Source: Candidatus Heritagella intestinalis
GTDB lineage: Bacteria; Bacillota; Clostridia; Oscillospirales; Acutalibacteraceae
Direction: 5' to 3'
NCBI GenBank assembly: GCA_904420555.1
Contig: CAJFVO010000002.1
Location: 1-64,000, forward strand
Length of the DNA stretch: 64,000 nt
Positions 51,350-59,897 of this stretch are shown piece by piece (position 1 is the stretch's first letter; every line of letters begins with the position of its first letter). A model generated the notes under the pieces. It was not told the DNA's origin. It saw only the letters and a program-made list of their open reading frames with translations, and made no database searches. A program made the translations under genes and the position numbers.

Positions 51350-52147
51350 TTATATAGAACGGGACTTTTCCGCACAGGCCCGCATTGCCTGCATCACGCT
51401 GCTGCGGAACCCGGTCTCCTCCAGCACCTGCACTGCCTCAATGGTAGTGCCGCCAGGAGAACAGACCATATCCTTCAGCTCTCCGGGATGCTTTCCGGTA
51501 TCCAGCACCATTTTGGCGCTGCCCAGCACTGCCTGTGCTGCAAAGGAATACGCCTGGTTCCGGGGCATCCCTTCCGCTACCGCAGCGTCTGCCATGGCTT
51601 CAATAAACAGGAACACATACGCCGGGGCGCTGCCGCTTACGGCCACCACTGCATCCAGCAGGTATTCCGGCACCACTTCCGTCTTTCCGCAGCAGCCCAG
51701 GACCTCCAGGGCCATATCCAGCATTTCCGGGCACACCTGCTCGTTGGGGCAAACCGCGGTAATGCCCTCGCCTACCATGGCAGGGGTATTGGGCATGGTG
51801 CGGATAATGGGCAGCTTTTGCCCCCCAAAAATCTCTTCTATCCAGGCCAGGCTCTTTCCCGGGGCAATGGACAGAATCACCTTGTCCTCCTGGACCTCCG
51901 GAGCGATTTCCCGAAGCACTTCTTCATAAAACCGGGGCTTTACCGCCAACACCACCAGCTGGCAGTTCTGGAGCACCTCTGCGTTGGTTTCCACCGCTGA
52001 TACGCCAAAATCCGTCCGGGCCCGCTCTTCTGCCGTCGGGGAAATATCGTGGACTGTAATATCTCCCGGCGCACACAGCTTGTTCCGAATCATGCCCCCC
52101 ATCATAGCCTGCGCCATATTGCCGCATCCGATAAAACCGATCTTCAA
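51350..52147 (-). CDS. proC: Pyrroline-5-carboxylate reductase
   Basis: A 265-residue NAD(P)H enzyme for the last step of proline synthesis. The Rossmann motif is IGFIGCGNMAQAMMGG; LAVKPRF, RTMPNTPAMVGEG and the dimerisation block AVSGSAPAYVFLFIEAMADAA (split across residues 160-180) are diagnostic. The last conserved stretch is CSPGGTTIEA. The start is probably the TTG at 52147 with AAAGGAG 8 bases upstream; the GTG at 52156 overlaps that site. proB and proA are not in the window. Confidence 0.93.
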   Translation of the reverse strand: MKIGFIGCGNMAQAMMGGMIRNKLCAPGDITVHDISPTAEERARTDFGVSAVETNAEVLQNCQLVVLAVKPRFYEEVLREIAPEVQEDKVILSIAPGKSLAWIEEIFGGQKLPIIRTMPNTPAMVGEGITAVCPNEQVCPEMLDMALEVLGCCGKTEVVPEYLLDAVVAVSGSAPAYVFLFIEAMADAAVAEGMPRNQAYSFAAQAVLGSAKMVLDTGKHPGELKDMVCSPGGTTIEAVQVLEETGFRSSVMQAMRACAEKSRSI

Positions 52148-52571
52148 AAAAAACACTCCTTTGCATCGTTTCTTCTTATCCCCAGCCTATTAGGAACCTC
52201 TCCCCATAAGCTGCGGCATTTTTTCTATATTGCTCTCTTTTCTTGGAAAAACACTGTCACGCGTTTCATTTTCTTTTATTTTCAAAGATTTTTTACCTCT
52301 CCGCCCCGCTTTTCGGAATATCAAACCTCTTTCCAGGGCCTTCTTGTGTCCTTTCTAATAACCCTAAATGAAACTATAACAAACTAAGACAAAAACAGGG
52401 CACATTCACAAAAGTGAACCAAAAAAAGGGAACTCCCTTTCACTTTTTAAATTATAAAAGATTTTTCTGGCATTGTCAAGAAATATCAAGAATTCTTTTT
52501 GATAAATTTTTATAATTGAATTTCAGAGATGCGTTTTTTCAATTTTGTAGAAAAATATTCAAAATTTTTTC
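52148..52571. other. AT-rich intergenic region between proC and the XRE-cupin gene
   Basis: No gene. A small palindrome TTCACAAAAGTGAA (52406-52419) lies next to AAAGGGAACTCCCTTT and a second TCACTTTT (52425-52447), together forming a possible nested hairpin or operator. The AT-rich sequence further on has no clear feature until the promoter at 52572. Confidence 0.4.
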
Positions 52572-52601
52572 TTGACAACAAGGGAAAACCTGCGCTATTA
52601 T
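52572..52601 (+). promoter_or_regulatory. Sigma-A promoter of the XRE-cupin gene
   Basis: Perfect TTGACA (52572-52577), 18-base spacer, TATTAT (52596-52601), about 80 bases ahead of the start codon. Confidence 0.75.
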
Positions 52602-52688
52602 AGACATGGAGGCCTGTATTGTAAAGACAAGCAGCTTTCAAACCACCGCAAGGCTGGAAAACTTTATTTTAGAAAGGAAGAATCCGCA

Positions 52689-53252
52689 ATGAACGTGAAC
52701 ACCGCAATCGGCGCAAAAGTCAAGCAAAAACGCACCGAAAGGAAAATGACCCTGAAGCAGCTTGGTGAAAAGACCGGCCTGTCTGTTGGTTTCCTCTCTC
52801 AGTTTGAGCGTGGCCTCTCCTCTATCGCGCTGGATTCTCTCGAAAAAATTTCCCGTGTCCTGGAAACCCCCTTGTCCGAGCTCTTTGAAGAGCAGGTTCG
52901 CCCTCCCTACTGCGACCCCGTAGCCCATGGCATCAACCTGCATGCTGAAAGCATCAATGAACGAGTATACCAAAGCAGCTTGAAGGTTCCCGGCGGAGAA
53001 TTCCACATGAGCCCCCGTATCTACACGGTGCTCCCGGCAGCGGGGGAAGAGCAGCTTCCGGATACCCGCAGCCACAAAGGGGAAGAATTCGTTTACATTT
53101 TGGAAGGCGCTATTACCCTGCTCATGGACGGCAAAGAGTTTACTCTTTATGCCGGAGACAGCATCCAGATCCAGGCTGGCAAGGAACACACCTGGATCAA
53201 TCATTCTGCGAATATTGTGAAGCTTCTGGCTGTCAATCTGATTCTCTATTGA
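52689..53252 (+). CDS. XRE-family regulator with C-terminal cupin domain
   Basis: A 187-residue transcription factor. Residues 8-64 form an XRE helix-turn-helix (MTLKQLGEKTGLSVGFLSQF). Residues about 105-185 are a cupin with SHKGEEFVYILEGAITL and AGDSIQIQAGKEHTWIN, i.e. the two conserved cupin boxes with metal-binding His and Glu. Proteins of this architecture (PuuR/SutR-like) sense small metabolites such as polyamines, amino acids or sulfur compounds. It is monocistronic with its own promoter and terminator; target genes are not evident. Confidence 0.92.
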   Translation: MNVNTAIGAKVKQKRTERKMTLKQLGEKTGLSVGFLSQFERGLSSIALDSLEKISRVLETPLSELFEEQVRPPYCDPVAHGINLHAESINERVYQSSLKVPGGEFHMSPRIYTVLPAAGEEQLPDTRSHKGEEFVYILEGAITLLMDGKEFTLYAGDSIQIQAGKEHTWINHSANIVKLLAVNLILY

Positions 53253-53260
53253 TCTTTTAT

Positions 53261-53293
53261 AAAACCCCGGACGCGCCGGCGCCGGGGTTTTCC
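53261..53293. terminator. Terminator after the XRE-cupin gene
   Basis: AAAACCCCGGAC.../...CGCCGGGGTTTT hairpin with GC-rich loop, T tail on the plus strand and A/T tail on the other. Confidence 0.78.
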
Positions 53294-53394
53294 TTCCCAA
53301 AATATCCCGGCGTTCCCAACCTGCAAAGATTGTGCGGATTCCTTTACAGGTTTTTGAAACAAAATACTTTTAATCCCTTTTCCGTATGAAATGA

Positions 53395-53438
53395 AAAATC
53401 CCAACAGCATTGCAAAAGGTGCTGTTGGGATTTTTTTA
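53395..53438. terminator. Terminator at the 3' end of the phosphoribosyltransferase-like gene
   Basis: AAAATCCCAACAGC/GCTGTTGGGATTTT arms, 14 bp, with about a 12-base loop. The T run on the plus strand and the A run on the minus strand overlap the stop codon region at 53436. Confidence 0.78.
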
Positions 53439-54074
53439 TAGTTTGGAATAGCCGTAGCTGTTTACCAGGGCGTCCACTTTCTGGCCCTGGCGGCACATGG
53501 GACATTCATGGCTGGAATAGGTCTCGTAACCCGGCAGATCCTCCGAATCAAAGATAGCGTTGATCTTCATGCCTTCCACCTGGTCTACAGCGCTGAAAAT
53601 CGCGGAAACTCCCGCTGCAATGCCGCTGTAATACTGGATGCATTCCGCGATTTTCCGGATGGTGATACCGGTGGTTACCGAAGCCATAAGGATCAGCACG
53701 TGCTTGCCCCGAATCATGGGCTGGATATTATCCCGGAAAAACATCTGGCCATTGCTGTCATATTCCGGCGTGACAATGTAGATGGTCTTGTGGGCGTTAA
53801 TGGACATAAAGCCAGCCCGATTCAGCTCCTGGGCCAGATAAGCACCGATGACCTGGGTGCCGTCCAGGCAGACGATGGTATCCACCACGGTATTGGTGAT
53901 GTAATGAGGCACCAGGGCCTTAGCGGCGGCTTCCGCCTCGCTCTGACGGGTCTTCAGCGTCGTCATGTCGATATAATAATTGACATGGGAGTGGTTAGTC
54001 GCAAAATGGCCGTGGGCAATTTTCAGCGGAACATTACTGTTCTTGGATGTCACTTTGAAGATACGGTTTTCCAT
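53436..54074 (-). CDS. Phosphoribosyltransferase-like protein with altered PRPP motif
   Basis: A 212-residue protein of the PyrE-like type I phosphoribosyltransferase fold. The PRPP-binding region reads HVLILMASVTTGITIRKIAE; the TTG-T part is kept but the two acidic residues normally before it (as in VDDVxTTG) are replaced by Met-Ala-Ser. The N-terminal half has NYYIDMTTLKTR and a C-terminal CPMCRQGQ pair that may bind zinc. It could be a regulator or a transferase with an unusual active site. The ATG at 54074 follows GGGGAGG. Monocistronic. Confidence 0.75.
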   Translation of the reverse strand: MENRIFKVTSKNSNVPLKIAHGHFATNHSHVNYYIDMTTLKTRQSEAEAAAKALVPHYITNTVVDTIVCLDGTQVIGAYLAQELNRAGFMSINAHKTIYIVTPEYDSNGQMFFRDNIQPMIRGKHVLILMASVTTGITIRKIAECIQYYSGIAAGVSAIFSAVDQVEGMKINAIFDSEDLPGYETYSSHECPMCRQGQKVDALVNSYGYSKL

Positions 54075-54223
54075 CACATAGCCTCCCCTGCCCGCCGCCT
54101 TCCGACAACGGGCATTTTTTATTATTATAACTATATTTTATTTAATTTTCAAGGTATTTTTAAAAAATAATTGGCAACTATCCCAAAAGTTCCTATCAGC
54201 TATTTCCCCACCCCACCAAAACC

Positions 54224-54266
54224 AACGCCCCGCCACGGCCTTTAAAAAGCCGATGCGGGGCGTTTT
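54224..54266. terminator. Terminator after the 288-aa unknown gene
   Basis: AACGCCCCGC/GCGGGGCGTT arms with an inner GGC/GCC pairing; T-rich on both outsides. It follows the minus-strand gene ending at 54279. Confidence 0.65.
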
Positions 54267-54278
54267 GCCATTGGGGCG

Positions 54279-55145
54279 TTAATTATCTAACAACGCTTCC
54301 ATTTCAGACAGTGACAGCGGCTCTAAAAGCACAGTTCCTCCATCAAACTGGGAGACCTTTTCCGGGGGAATCTTCTGGAGCAGCCGGTCATAGGGAATCT
54401 CCCCGATCACGGTTCCCCGTGTGGTGGAGTATAGCGCTATGGCAAAATCGTTACACACCGGCTTCTGGTTGGTTTTGGGGTCAATAGCGCCAAAGGGCAC
54501 AGAAGGTTGAGTGGGGAAAATGCTGCGAACTTCCTCTGTCAGCACATACCGGCCCAGGATTCCCACCGGGCCATTGAAAAAGAGGGGGGCGGCATAATAG
54601 GCGTCTATAGACTGCTTTTCATGCAGCCATTGTCCAAAAGTTTCCGGCTCCTCCAAAAACCGGTATGCCTCCTCCTTTCCCACCACCAGGGGCCACCTAG
54701 CGGAAAACAGGGTCAAATCGCCGTTCATCCCAGCAAGAATGTTCCGGCACATATCCTCTAAGGCCCGCTGCTGGAAGGATACCATCTCCGAAAACCCCGC
54801 CTGAAATTGGTCTGCATTCATGGGGGCGCCGTCCACTTCCAAGCGGCCGTTCCAATAGGAAACCATGCGGTCAACTGCATCATAAAAATCCCGCAGTTCA
54901 GCTTCGGTGGAGGGCGTCAGAGCCCGCAGTTGGATGCGCTCTTTTTCCTCCGGCGACCAAATCACGCTGAATCCCCGGGCAATGTGCTCCGGATGATAGG
55001 CCAAAAATTCCGTCTCTCCCAACTGCCCCCGTATCAGTCGGAACCCCTCCATCTTTCCATAAGCCAGTTCTTTTCCCAAGATAACTTCCAGGGGCATGGG
55101 TTTCTTGAAAAGCCCCTTTTGCGTCAGGATTACGTCAATGCTCAT
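54279..55145 (-). CDS. Protein of unknown function, DUF4299-like
   Basis: A 288-residue cytoplasmic protein without membrane segments. Landmarks are LGKELAYGKMEG near the start, IQLRALTPSTEAELRDFYDA near residues 75-95, a middle part with EKQSIDAYYAAPLFFNGPVG and a C-terminus with SQFDGGTVLLEPLSLSEME. The first half recalls DUF4299 proteins of Firmicutes, a weak assignment. The ATG at 55145 is selected for AAAGGAG 8 bases upstream. Between it and argF is a terminator, so it is not part of the arg unit. Confidence 0.65.
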   Translation of the reverse strand: MSIDVILTQKGLFKKPMPLEVILGKELAYGKMEGFRLIRGQLGETEFLAYHPEHIARGFSVIWSPEEKERIQLRALTPSTEAELRDFYDAVDRMVSYWNGRLEVDGAPMNADQFQAGFSEMVSFQQRALEDMCRNILAGMNGDLTLFSARWPLVVGKEEAYRFLEEPETFGQWLHEKQSIDAYYAAPLFFNGPVGILGRYVLTEEVRSIFPTQPSVPFGAIDPKTNQKPVCNDFAIALYSTTRGTVIGEIPYDRLLQKIPPEKVSQFDGGTVLLEPLSLSEMEALLDN

Positions 55146-55159
55146 CTGGAAAACTCCTT

Positions 55160-55210
55160 TTTTCAAAATTCAAAATTGCCGAAAGCCTATCCAAAAGACT
55201 TTCGGCAATT
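55160..55210 (-). terminator. Terminator ending the arginine gene cluster
   Basis: ATTGCCGAAAG/CTTTCGGCAAT perfect 11-bp arms (55175-55185 and 55199-55209) with a U-rich tail on the minus strand, 14 bases after the argF stop. Confidence 0.8.
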
Positions 55211-55222
55211 CTATGCAAAAAA

Positions 55223-56131
55223 TTATCCCTTCATGGTGCGCACCAGCACGGCCTTCTGTGCGTGGAGCCGGTTCTCCGCCTCGTCAAAGATTTCTGCCGC
55301 GTGGGCCTCAAAGACATCGGCGGTAATTTCCTCGCCCCGGTGGGCGGGCAGGCAGTGGAGCACCAGAGCGTCGGGCTTGGCCTTAGCCATGAGTTCAGCG
55401 TTGACCTGATAGCCGGCAAAGGCGGCCTCCCGGGCGGCCCGCTCCTCTTCCTGGCCCATGGAGGTCCACACGTCGGTAATCACCACATCCGCATCCACAG
55501 CGGCCTCCAAAGGCTTATCGGTCATGCGGAATTTATCGCCGTACTCCGCCGCAAAATCCAGAATCACCTGGGGCGGCCGGTAGCCCTCGGGGCAGGCTAC
55601 CGAAACCTCCATGCCGGTTTTCAGGCAGCCCACAATCAGGGAATTCATCATGTTGTTGCCGTCGCCGATAAAGCACATCCGCAGGCCTTCCAGACTGCCG
55701 CGATACTCCCGGATGGTCATCAGGTCGGCGAGAATCTGGCAGGGGTGGGCAAAGTCCGTCAGGCCGTTGATAACCGGGATGGAACCGTACTCCGCCAGGG
55801 CGTCCACCTCTTCCTGGGCAAAGGTGCGGATCATAATGCCGTCCAGATACCGGGAAAGCACCCGGGCGGTGTCCTGCACCGGCTCGCCCCGGCCAATCTG
55901 CAAATCCCGGGAAGAGAGGAACAGGGCATGGCCTCCCAGCTGATACATCCCCGTCTCAAAGGAAACCCGGGTGCGGGTGGAGGACTTTTCAAAGATCATA
56001 CCCAGGGTCTTCCCCTTGAGATAGTGGTGCTCAATACCGTGCTTCTGTTCATACTTCAGCTGGTCCGCCAGATTCAGCAGGTCAATGATCTCCTCCTTGG
56101 TGAGATCCAGCAGCTTCAAAAGATGTTTCAT
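55223..56131 (-). CDS. argF: Ornithine carbamoyltransferase
   Basis: A 302-residue enzyme that makes citrulline from ornithine and carbamoyl phosphate. The carbamoyl-phosphate site is FEKSSTRTRVSFE; the HPCQ motif lies in FAHPCQILADLMT; the ornithine loop is DVWTSMGQEEE and HCLPAHRGEE is the late conserved motif. The last gene of the arg run before the terminator. The ATG has AAGGGAGG upstream. Confidence 0.97.
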   Translation of the reverse strand: MKHLLKLLDLTKEEIIDLLNLADQLKYEQKHGIEHHYLKGKTLGMIFEKSSTRTRVSFETGMYQLGGHALFLSSRDLQIGRGEPVQDTARVLSRYLDGIMIRTFAQEEVDALAEYGSIPVINGLTDFAHPCQILADLMTIREYRGSLEGLRMCFIGDGNNMMNSLIVGCLKTGMEVSVACPEGYRPPQVILDFAAEYGDKFRMTDKPLEAAVDADVVITDVWTSMGQEEERAAREAAFAGYQVNAELMAKAKPDALVLHCLPAHRGEEITADVFEAHAAEIFDEAENRLHAQKAVLVRTMKG

Positions 56132-56203
56132 CAGGATAACCTCCCTTTTATTTTTGCATTTTTATCATGATATTGCCAATGGGAATTTTCTCAGCTTTGG
56201 GAT

Positions 56204-57388
56204 TTACTGCTTTTGCAGCGCCGCTTTCAGCTTTTCCAGCCCTTCATCGATCTCCTCTTTGGTGATGACCAAAGGCGGCAGGAACCGCAGGGCCCCATGG
56301 GCGGTGAGAATCAGCAGGCCCTCTGCCAGGCAGGCATTGGCCACGTCCCCGGCGGTCTTTCCCAAAGAGGGGGAAACATCTGCGCCGTTCATCAAGCCCA
56401 GGCCCCGGACATTCTCCACCCCGGGAATAGCCGCCAGCTTCTCCCGGAAATAGACCCCGTTTTCCTCCACCTTCTGCAAAAAGGCCGGGTCATTGACCCG
56501 CCGGAGAACCTCCAAGGCCCCGGCACACACCACCGGGTTGCCGCCGAAGGTAGAGCCGTGCATACCGCCGTTCAGCACATCTGCCAGGGCTTCACTGCAC
56601 AGGCAGGCCCCAATGGGCAGGCCGCCGCCCAAGCCCTTAGCGCTGGTAACCACATCGGGCTGAATGCCGAAATGCTGGTAGGAATAGAATTTTCCCGTGC
56701 GGCCCACGCCGGTCTGGACTTCGTCCACCATGAGCAGGACATTTTTCCGGGTACACAGCTCCCGCAGGCCCTTGACATAATCGTCCTCCAGCAGGAACAT
56801 GCCGCCTTCTCCCTGAACCAGCTCCACAAACACCGCGCAGGTGTCCTCGGTTACGGCCTTTTCAGCGGCCATCAAATCGTTGGCCGGCACATAGTCAAAG
56901 CCCTCGGTAAAGGGGAAGAACCACTGGTGGAACTCCTCCTGGCCGGTAGCGGCCAAGGTGGTGACGGTGCGGCCGTGGAAGGAGTTCACCAAAGTCACCA
57001 CCCGGTTTTTCCTGGGGGATTGGGCCATGCCCCACTTTCGGGCCAGCTTGATAGCGCACTCATTGGCCTCGGCTCCGGAATTGCCGAAAAACACCTTGGA
57101 CATTCCGGAGGCCTGGCAAAGCGATTCTGCCAACTGGGTCTGCACCGGGCTGTAATACAGGTTGGAGATGTGCTGGAGAGTTCCCGCCTGTTCCGACACG
57201 GCCTTTACCCAGCCTGCATCACACCAGCCCAGGGAGTTGACGCCAATGCCGCTGGCAAAATCCAAATACTCCTTCCCTTCCGTATCCCAGGCGCGCACGC
57301 CCTTGCCCTTGACCAAAGCTGCCGGGAAACGGCCGTAGGTGTGCATCATGTTGGCCTGTTCCTGCTGTTTTACTTCCTGAAAACCCAT
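56204..57388 (-). CDS. argD: Acetylornithine aminotransferase
   Basis: A 394-residue PLP enzyme converting N-acetylglutamate semialdehyde to acetylornithine. The fold-type I signatures are FGNSGAEANECAIKLARKW, LVQGEGGMF, LLMVDEVQTGVGRTG and the Schiff-base Lys in TSAKGLGGGLPIGA. The ATG at 57388 is preferred over TTG 57394 because of the GGGAGG spacing. It follows argB by 15 bases. Confidence 0.96.
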   Translation of the reverse strand: MGFQEVKQQEQANMMHTYGRFPAALVKGKGVRAWDTEGKEYLDFASGIGVNSLGWCDAGWVKAVSEQAGTLQHISNLYYSPVQTQLAESLCQASGMSKVFFGNSGAEANECAIKLARKWGMAQSPRKNRVVTLVNSFHGRTVTTLAATGQEEFHQWFFPFTEGFDYVPANDLMAAEKAVTEDTCAVFVELVQGEGGMFLLEDDYVKGLRELCTRKNVLLMVDEVQTGVGRTGKFYSYQHFGIQPDVVTSAKGLGGGLPIGACLCSEALADVLNGGMHGSTFGGNPVVCAGALEVLRRVNDPAFLQKVEENGVYFREKLAAIPGVENVRGLGLMNGADVSPSLGKTAGDVANACLAEGLLILTAHGALRFLPPLVITKEEIDEGLEKLKAALQKQ

Positions 57389-57403
57389 TGCCAAAACCTC
57401 CCG

Positions 57404-58264
57404 TCAATACAGCATGGTACCAATGCCCTCATCGGAGAACAGCTCAATCAGAATGGAGTGGGGAATGCGCCCGTCGATAATGTGGGCACGCTCTACCCCC
57501 TGGCGTACCGCCTCCACACAGCAGTCAATTTTGGGAATCATGCCCCCGCTGATAATGCCCTGCCGCTGGAGCCGGGGCACATCGCTGACATTGACCACCG
57601 GAATCACGCTGCTCTCGTCCTCCCGGTCCCGGAGCAGTCCCCGGACATCGGTCATGAGGATGAGCTTCAGCGCTCCCAGCTTGGCGGCGATTTGAGCGGC
57701 GGCTACATCGGCGTTGACGTTATAAACTTCCCCGTGATAGCCGCCGGCCACGGTGGCCACTACCGGGATATAACCGGCCCGGGTGACGTTTTCGATGACA
57801 GCCGTGTTGACTTCCCGAATCTCACCCACCAGGCCCAGATCCTCTTCTCCGGAAACCAGCTTATCCGCCATGAGCATGCCGCCGTCCAGGCCGCACAGGC
57901 CCACCGCCTTGCCGCTCTGCTGCTCCAGATGCTGCACCAGCTGCTTGTTCACCTTGCCCGCCAGCACCTGCTGTACAATGTCCATGGTCTCCTGGTCGGT
58001 GTAGCGCATTCCCTTGACGAACCGGCTTTCCTTGCCGATTTTCTTCAGCATAGCGCTGATTTCCGGCCCGCCGCCGTGAACCAGCACCACGTTGATGCCC
58101 ACCAGCTGCATGAGGACAATATCGCTCATCACGGCGTTTTTCAGCTCTTCGTTGACCATGGCGTTGCCGCCATACTTGACCACAATGGTTTTTCCTGCGT
58201 ATTTTTGAATATAGGGCAGGGCCTGCACCAAGACTTGCGCCCTATCCCGATCTGCTATCTGCAT
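57404..58264 (-). CDS. argB: Acetylglutamate kinase
   Basis: A 286-residue amino-acid kinase phosphorylating N-acetylglutamate. It has VVKYGGNAM (ATP and phosphate binding), VLVHGGGPEISAM, GVMTD-type LILMTDVRGLL, and ISGGMIPKIDCCVEAV. In many clostridia this step is arginine-inhibited; the N-terminal helix (QVLVQALPYIQKYAGK) typical of inhibited hexameric enzymes is present, which suggests feedback control. Cotranscribed with argJ (44-base gap). Confidence 0.96.
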   Translation of the reverse strand: MQIADRDRAQVLVQALPYIQKYAGKTIVVKYGGNAMVNEELKNAVMSDIVLMQLVGINVVLVHGGGPEISAMLKKIGKESRFVKGMRYTDQETMDIVQQVLAGKVNKQLVQHLEQQSGKAVGLCGLDGGMLMADKLVSGEEDLGLVGEIREVNTAVIENVTRAGYIPVVATVAGGYHGEVYNVNADVAAAQIAAKLGALKLILMTDVRGLLRDREDESSVIPVVNVSDVPRLQRQGIISGGMIPKIDCCVEAVRQGVERAHIIDGRIPHSILIELFSDEGIGTMLY

Positions 58265-58308
58265 ATCCGTTCCTTTCCTTTCCTGGTGTTGTAGCGTTTG
58301 CTCTGTTC

Positions 58309-59529
58309 TCAGGTGCGGTAATCCCCGTTGATGCGCACATACTCATAGGTCAAATCGCAGCCATACGCTTCCGCATAGCCTTCCCCATCGTGGAGCACCA
58401 CGATAATATCCACTTCATCCTCCAGCAGCACTTTCTTTGCCACATCCTCGTCAAAGGGGATGCCCGCGCCGTCTTTGCACACATCCAGTGTGCCGGCCTT
58501 GGAGGCAAAGCTCACATCCACCTTGGTGACGTCCACTTCCGCCCCGGAATAGCCGATGGCGCACAGCACCCGGCCCCAGTTGGCGTCTGCGCCGAACATA
58601 GCGGCCTTTACCAGGCTGGAACAGATCACTGCCTTGGCGATAACCCGGGCGGTCTCCTCGTCCTTGGCGCCGGTGAGCTTGCACACCAACAGCCGGCTGG
58701 CTCCCTCGCCGTCGGCGGCAATCATCCGGGCCAGCTGGATGCACATGGCTTCCAAAGCCTCGTAAAACAGGCCGTAGTCCTCGTTCTCGCTGTCGATAAG
58801 CGTGTTCCCCGCCATGCCGTTGGCCATGAGGGTCATGGTATCGTTGGTGGAGGTGTCCCCGTCAATGCTCACCATGTTAAAGCTCTTATCGGCGGCGGCC
58901 TGCAGGGCCTTCTGCACCATGGGGGTGGAGATAGCTGCATCGGTGGTCAGGAAGCAGAGCATGGTGCCCATGTTGGGGTGAATCATGCCGCTGCCCTTGG
59001 CGATGCCGCCAATATGCACTTTTTTGCCGTCCAGCTCCAATTCCACCGCCACTTCTTTTTTCACCGTATCCGTGGTCATAATGGCCATAGCGGCAGCTTC
59101 ACTGCCAAAACGGTTGAGCTCTTTTGCAGCCTCGGGCACGCCCTCTTCAATGGGCTCGATGGGGAGAATCTCTCCAATCACGCCGGTAGAAGCTACAATG
59201 ATATCCGAGGGGTCCAGTCCCAGGGCCTGTCCGGTAATCTCGCACATCCGCCAGGCCTTTTCCTCGCCATCGGCATTACAGGTGTTGGCGTTGCCGCTGT
59301 TGCACACCACTGCCTGAGCGGTGCCGTTCTGCAAATTGCGCTTTGTCACCAGGATAGGCGCGCCCTTGACTTTATTGAGGGTATAGACCCCGGCGGCCGC
59401 ACAGGGCTTTTCACTGAAAATCAGGGCCAAATCCGCCTTGGATTTATTGCGCCGGATGCCGCAGTGGACACCGGACGCGGTGAAACCCTGTGCGGCGGTA
59501 ACGCCGCCTTCGATAAATGTATATGCCAT
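58309..59529 (-). CDS. argJ: Bifunctional glutamate N-acetyltransferase / ornithine acetyltransferase
   Basis: A 406-residue Ntn-fold enzyme that recycles the acetyl group from acetylornithine to glutamate. The self-cleavage site context is GMIHPNMGTMLCF, with the catalytic Thr; GSGMI, CNSGNAN and SIDGDTSTNDT are further conserved blocks. ArgJ allows the cyclic pathway and no argA or argE is needed. The ATG at 59529 is placed by AGGAGG. An unusual palindrome-rich gap separates it from argH. Confidence 0.96.
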   Translation of the reverse strand: MAYTFIEGGVTAAQGFTASGVHCGIRRNKSKADLALIFSEKPCAAAGVYTLNKVKGAPILVTKRNLQNGTAQAVVCNSGNANTCNADGEEKAWRMCEITGQALGLDPSDIIVASTGVIGEILPIEPIEEGVPEAAKELNRFGSEAAAMAIMTTDTVKKEVAVELELDGKKVHIGGIAKGSGMIHPNMGTMLCFLTTDAAISTPMVQKALQAAADKSFNMVSIDGDTSTNDTMTLMANGMAGNTLIDSENEDYGLFYEALEAMCIQLARMIAADGEGASRLLVCKLTGAKDEETARVIAKAVICSSLVKAAMFGADANWGRVLCAIGYSGAEVDVTKVDVSFASKAGTLDVCKDGAGIPFDEDVAKKVLLEDEVDIIVVLHDGEGYAEAYGCDLTYEYVRINGDYRT

Positions 59530-59535
59530 TATCAT

Positions 59536-59897
59536 GAACCTCCTAACATTCCGGAAAAACCGGCCTGAAAATCGCCGGGTCTTTGGCTTTCTGCCGCTTG
59601 GGGCTCGCGTTGCCTTCTGCAGCTCTTGCCGCTGCGTGGAAAGAAATGGATTTTGGCTTCCTTTACACAGGAAGAATACGCTTTTCTGTCCTCGCGCCGC
59701 CTTTGGCGGCTCTTGGGGTTGAGTGGGAATTTTATTTTCTAAACTCGCTTACGCTTCGTTTTCATGAGGGCGCCGCCCTCATACTCCCGCCAAAGGAACT
59801 AAGTTCCTTTGGAATCCGTATATTCGCGGGGACACAACTTCAAATTTTCACGCCGCTTCCCCGCCGCTCCGCGCCATATTTTTTGCCTTGTGTTTTT
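59536..59897. repeat. Palindrome-rich gap between argJ and argH
   Basis: A 362-base gap without a convincing gene. It holds perfect inverted repeats: CCGCC-TTT-GGCGG (59697-59709), a 9-1-9 palindrome ATGAGGGCG-C-CGCCCTCAT (59764-59782), and an 11-1-11 palindrome CCAAAGGAACT-A-AGTTCCTTTGG (59790-59812). The density of symmetric elements suggests an intergenic repeat family (REP- or MITE-like) or RNA processing sites. No remnant of argC is recognisable. Confidence 0.6.
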
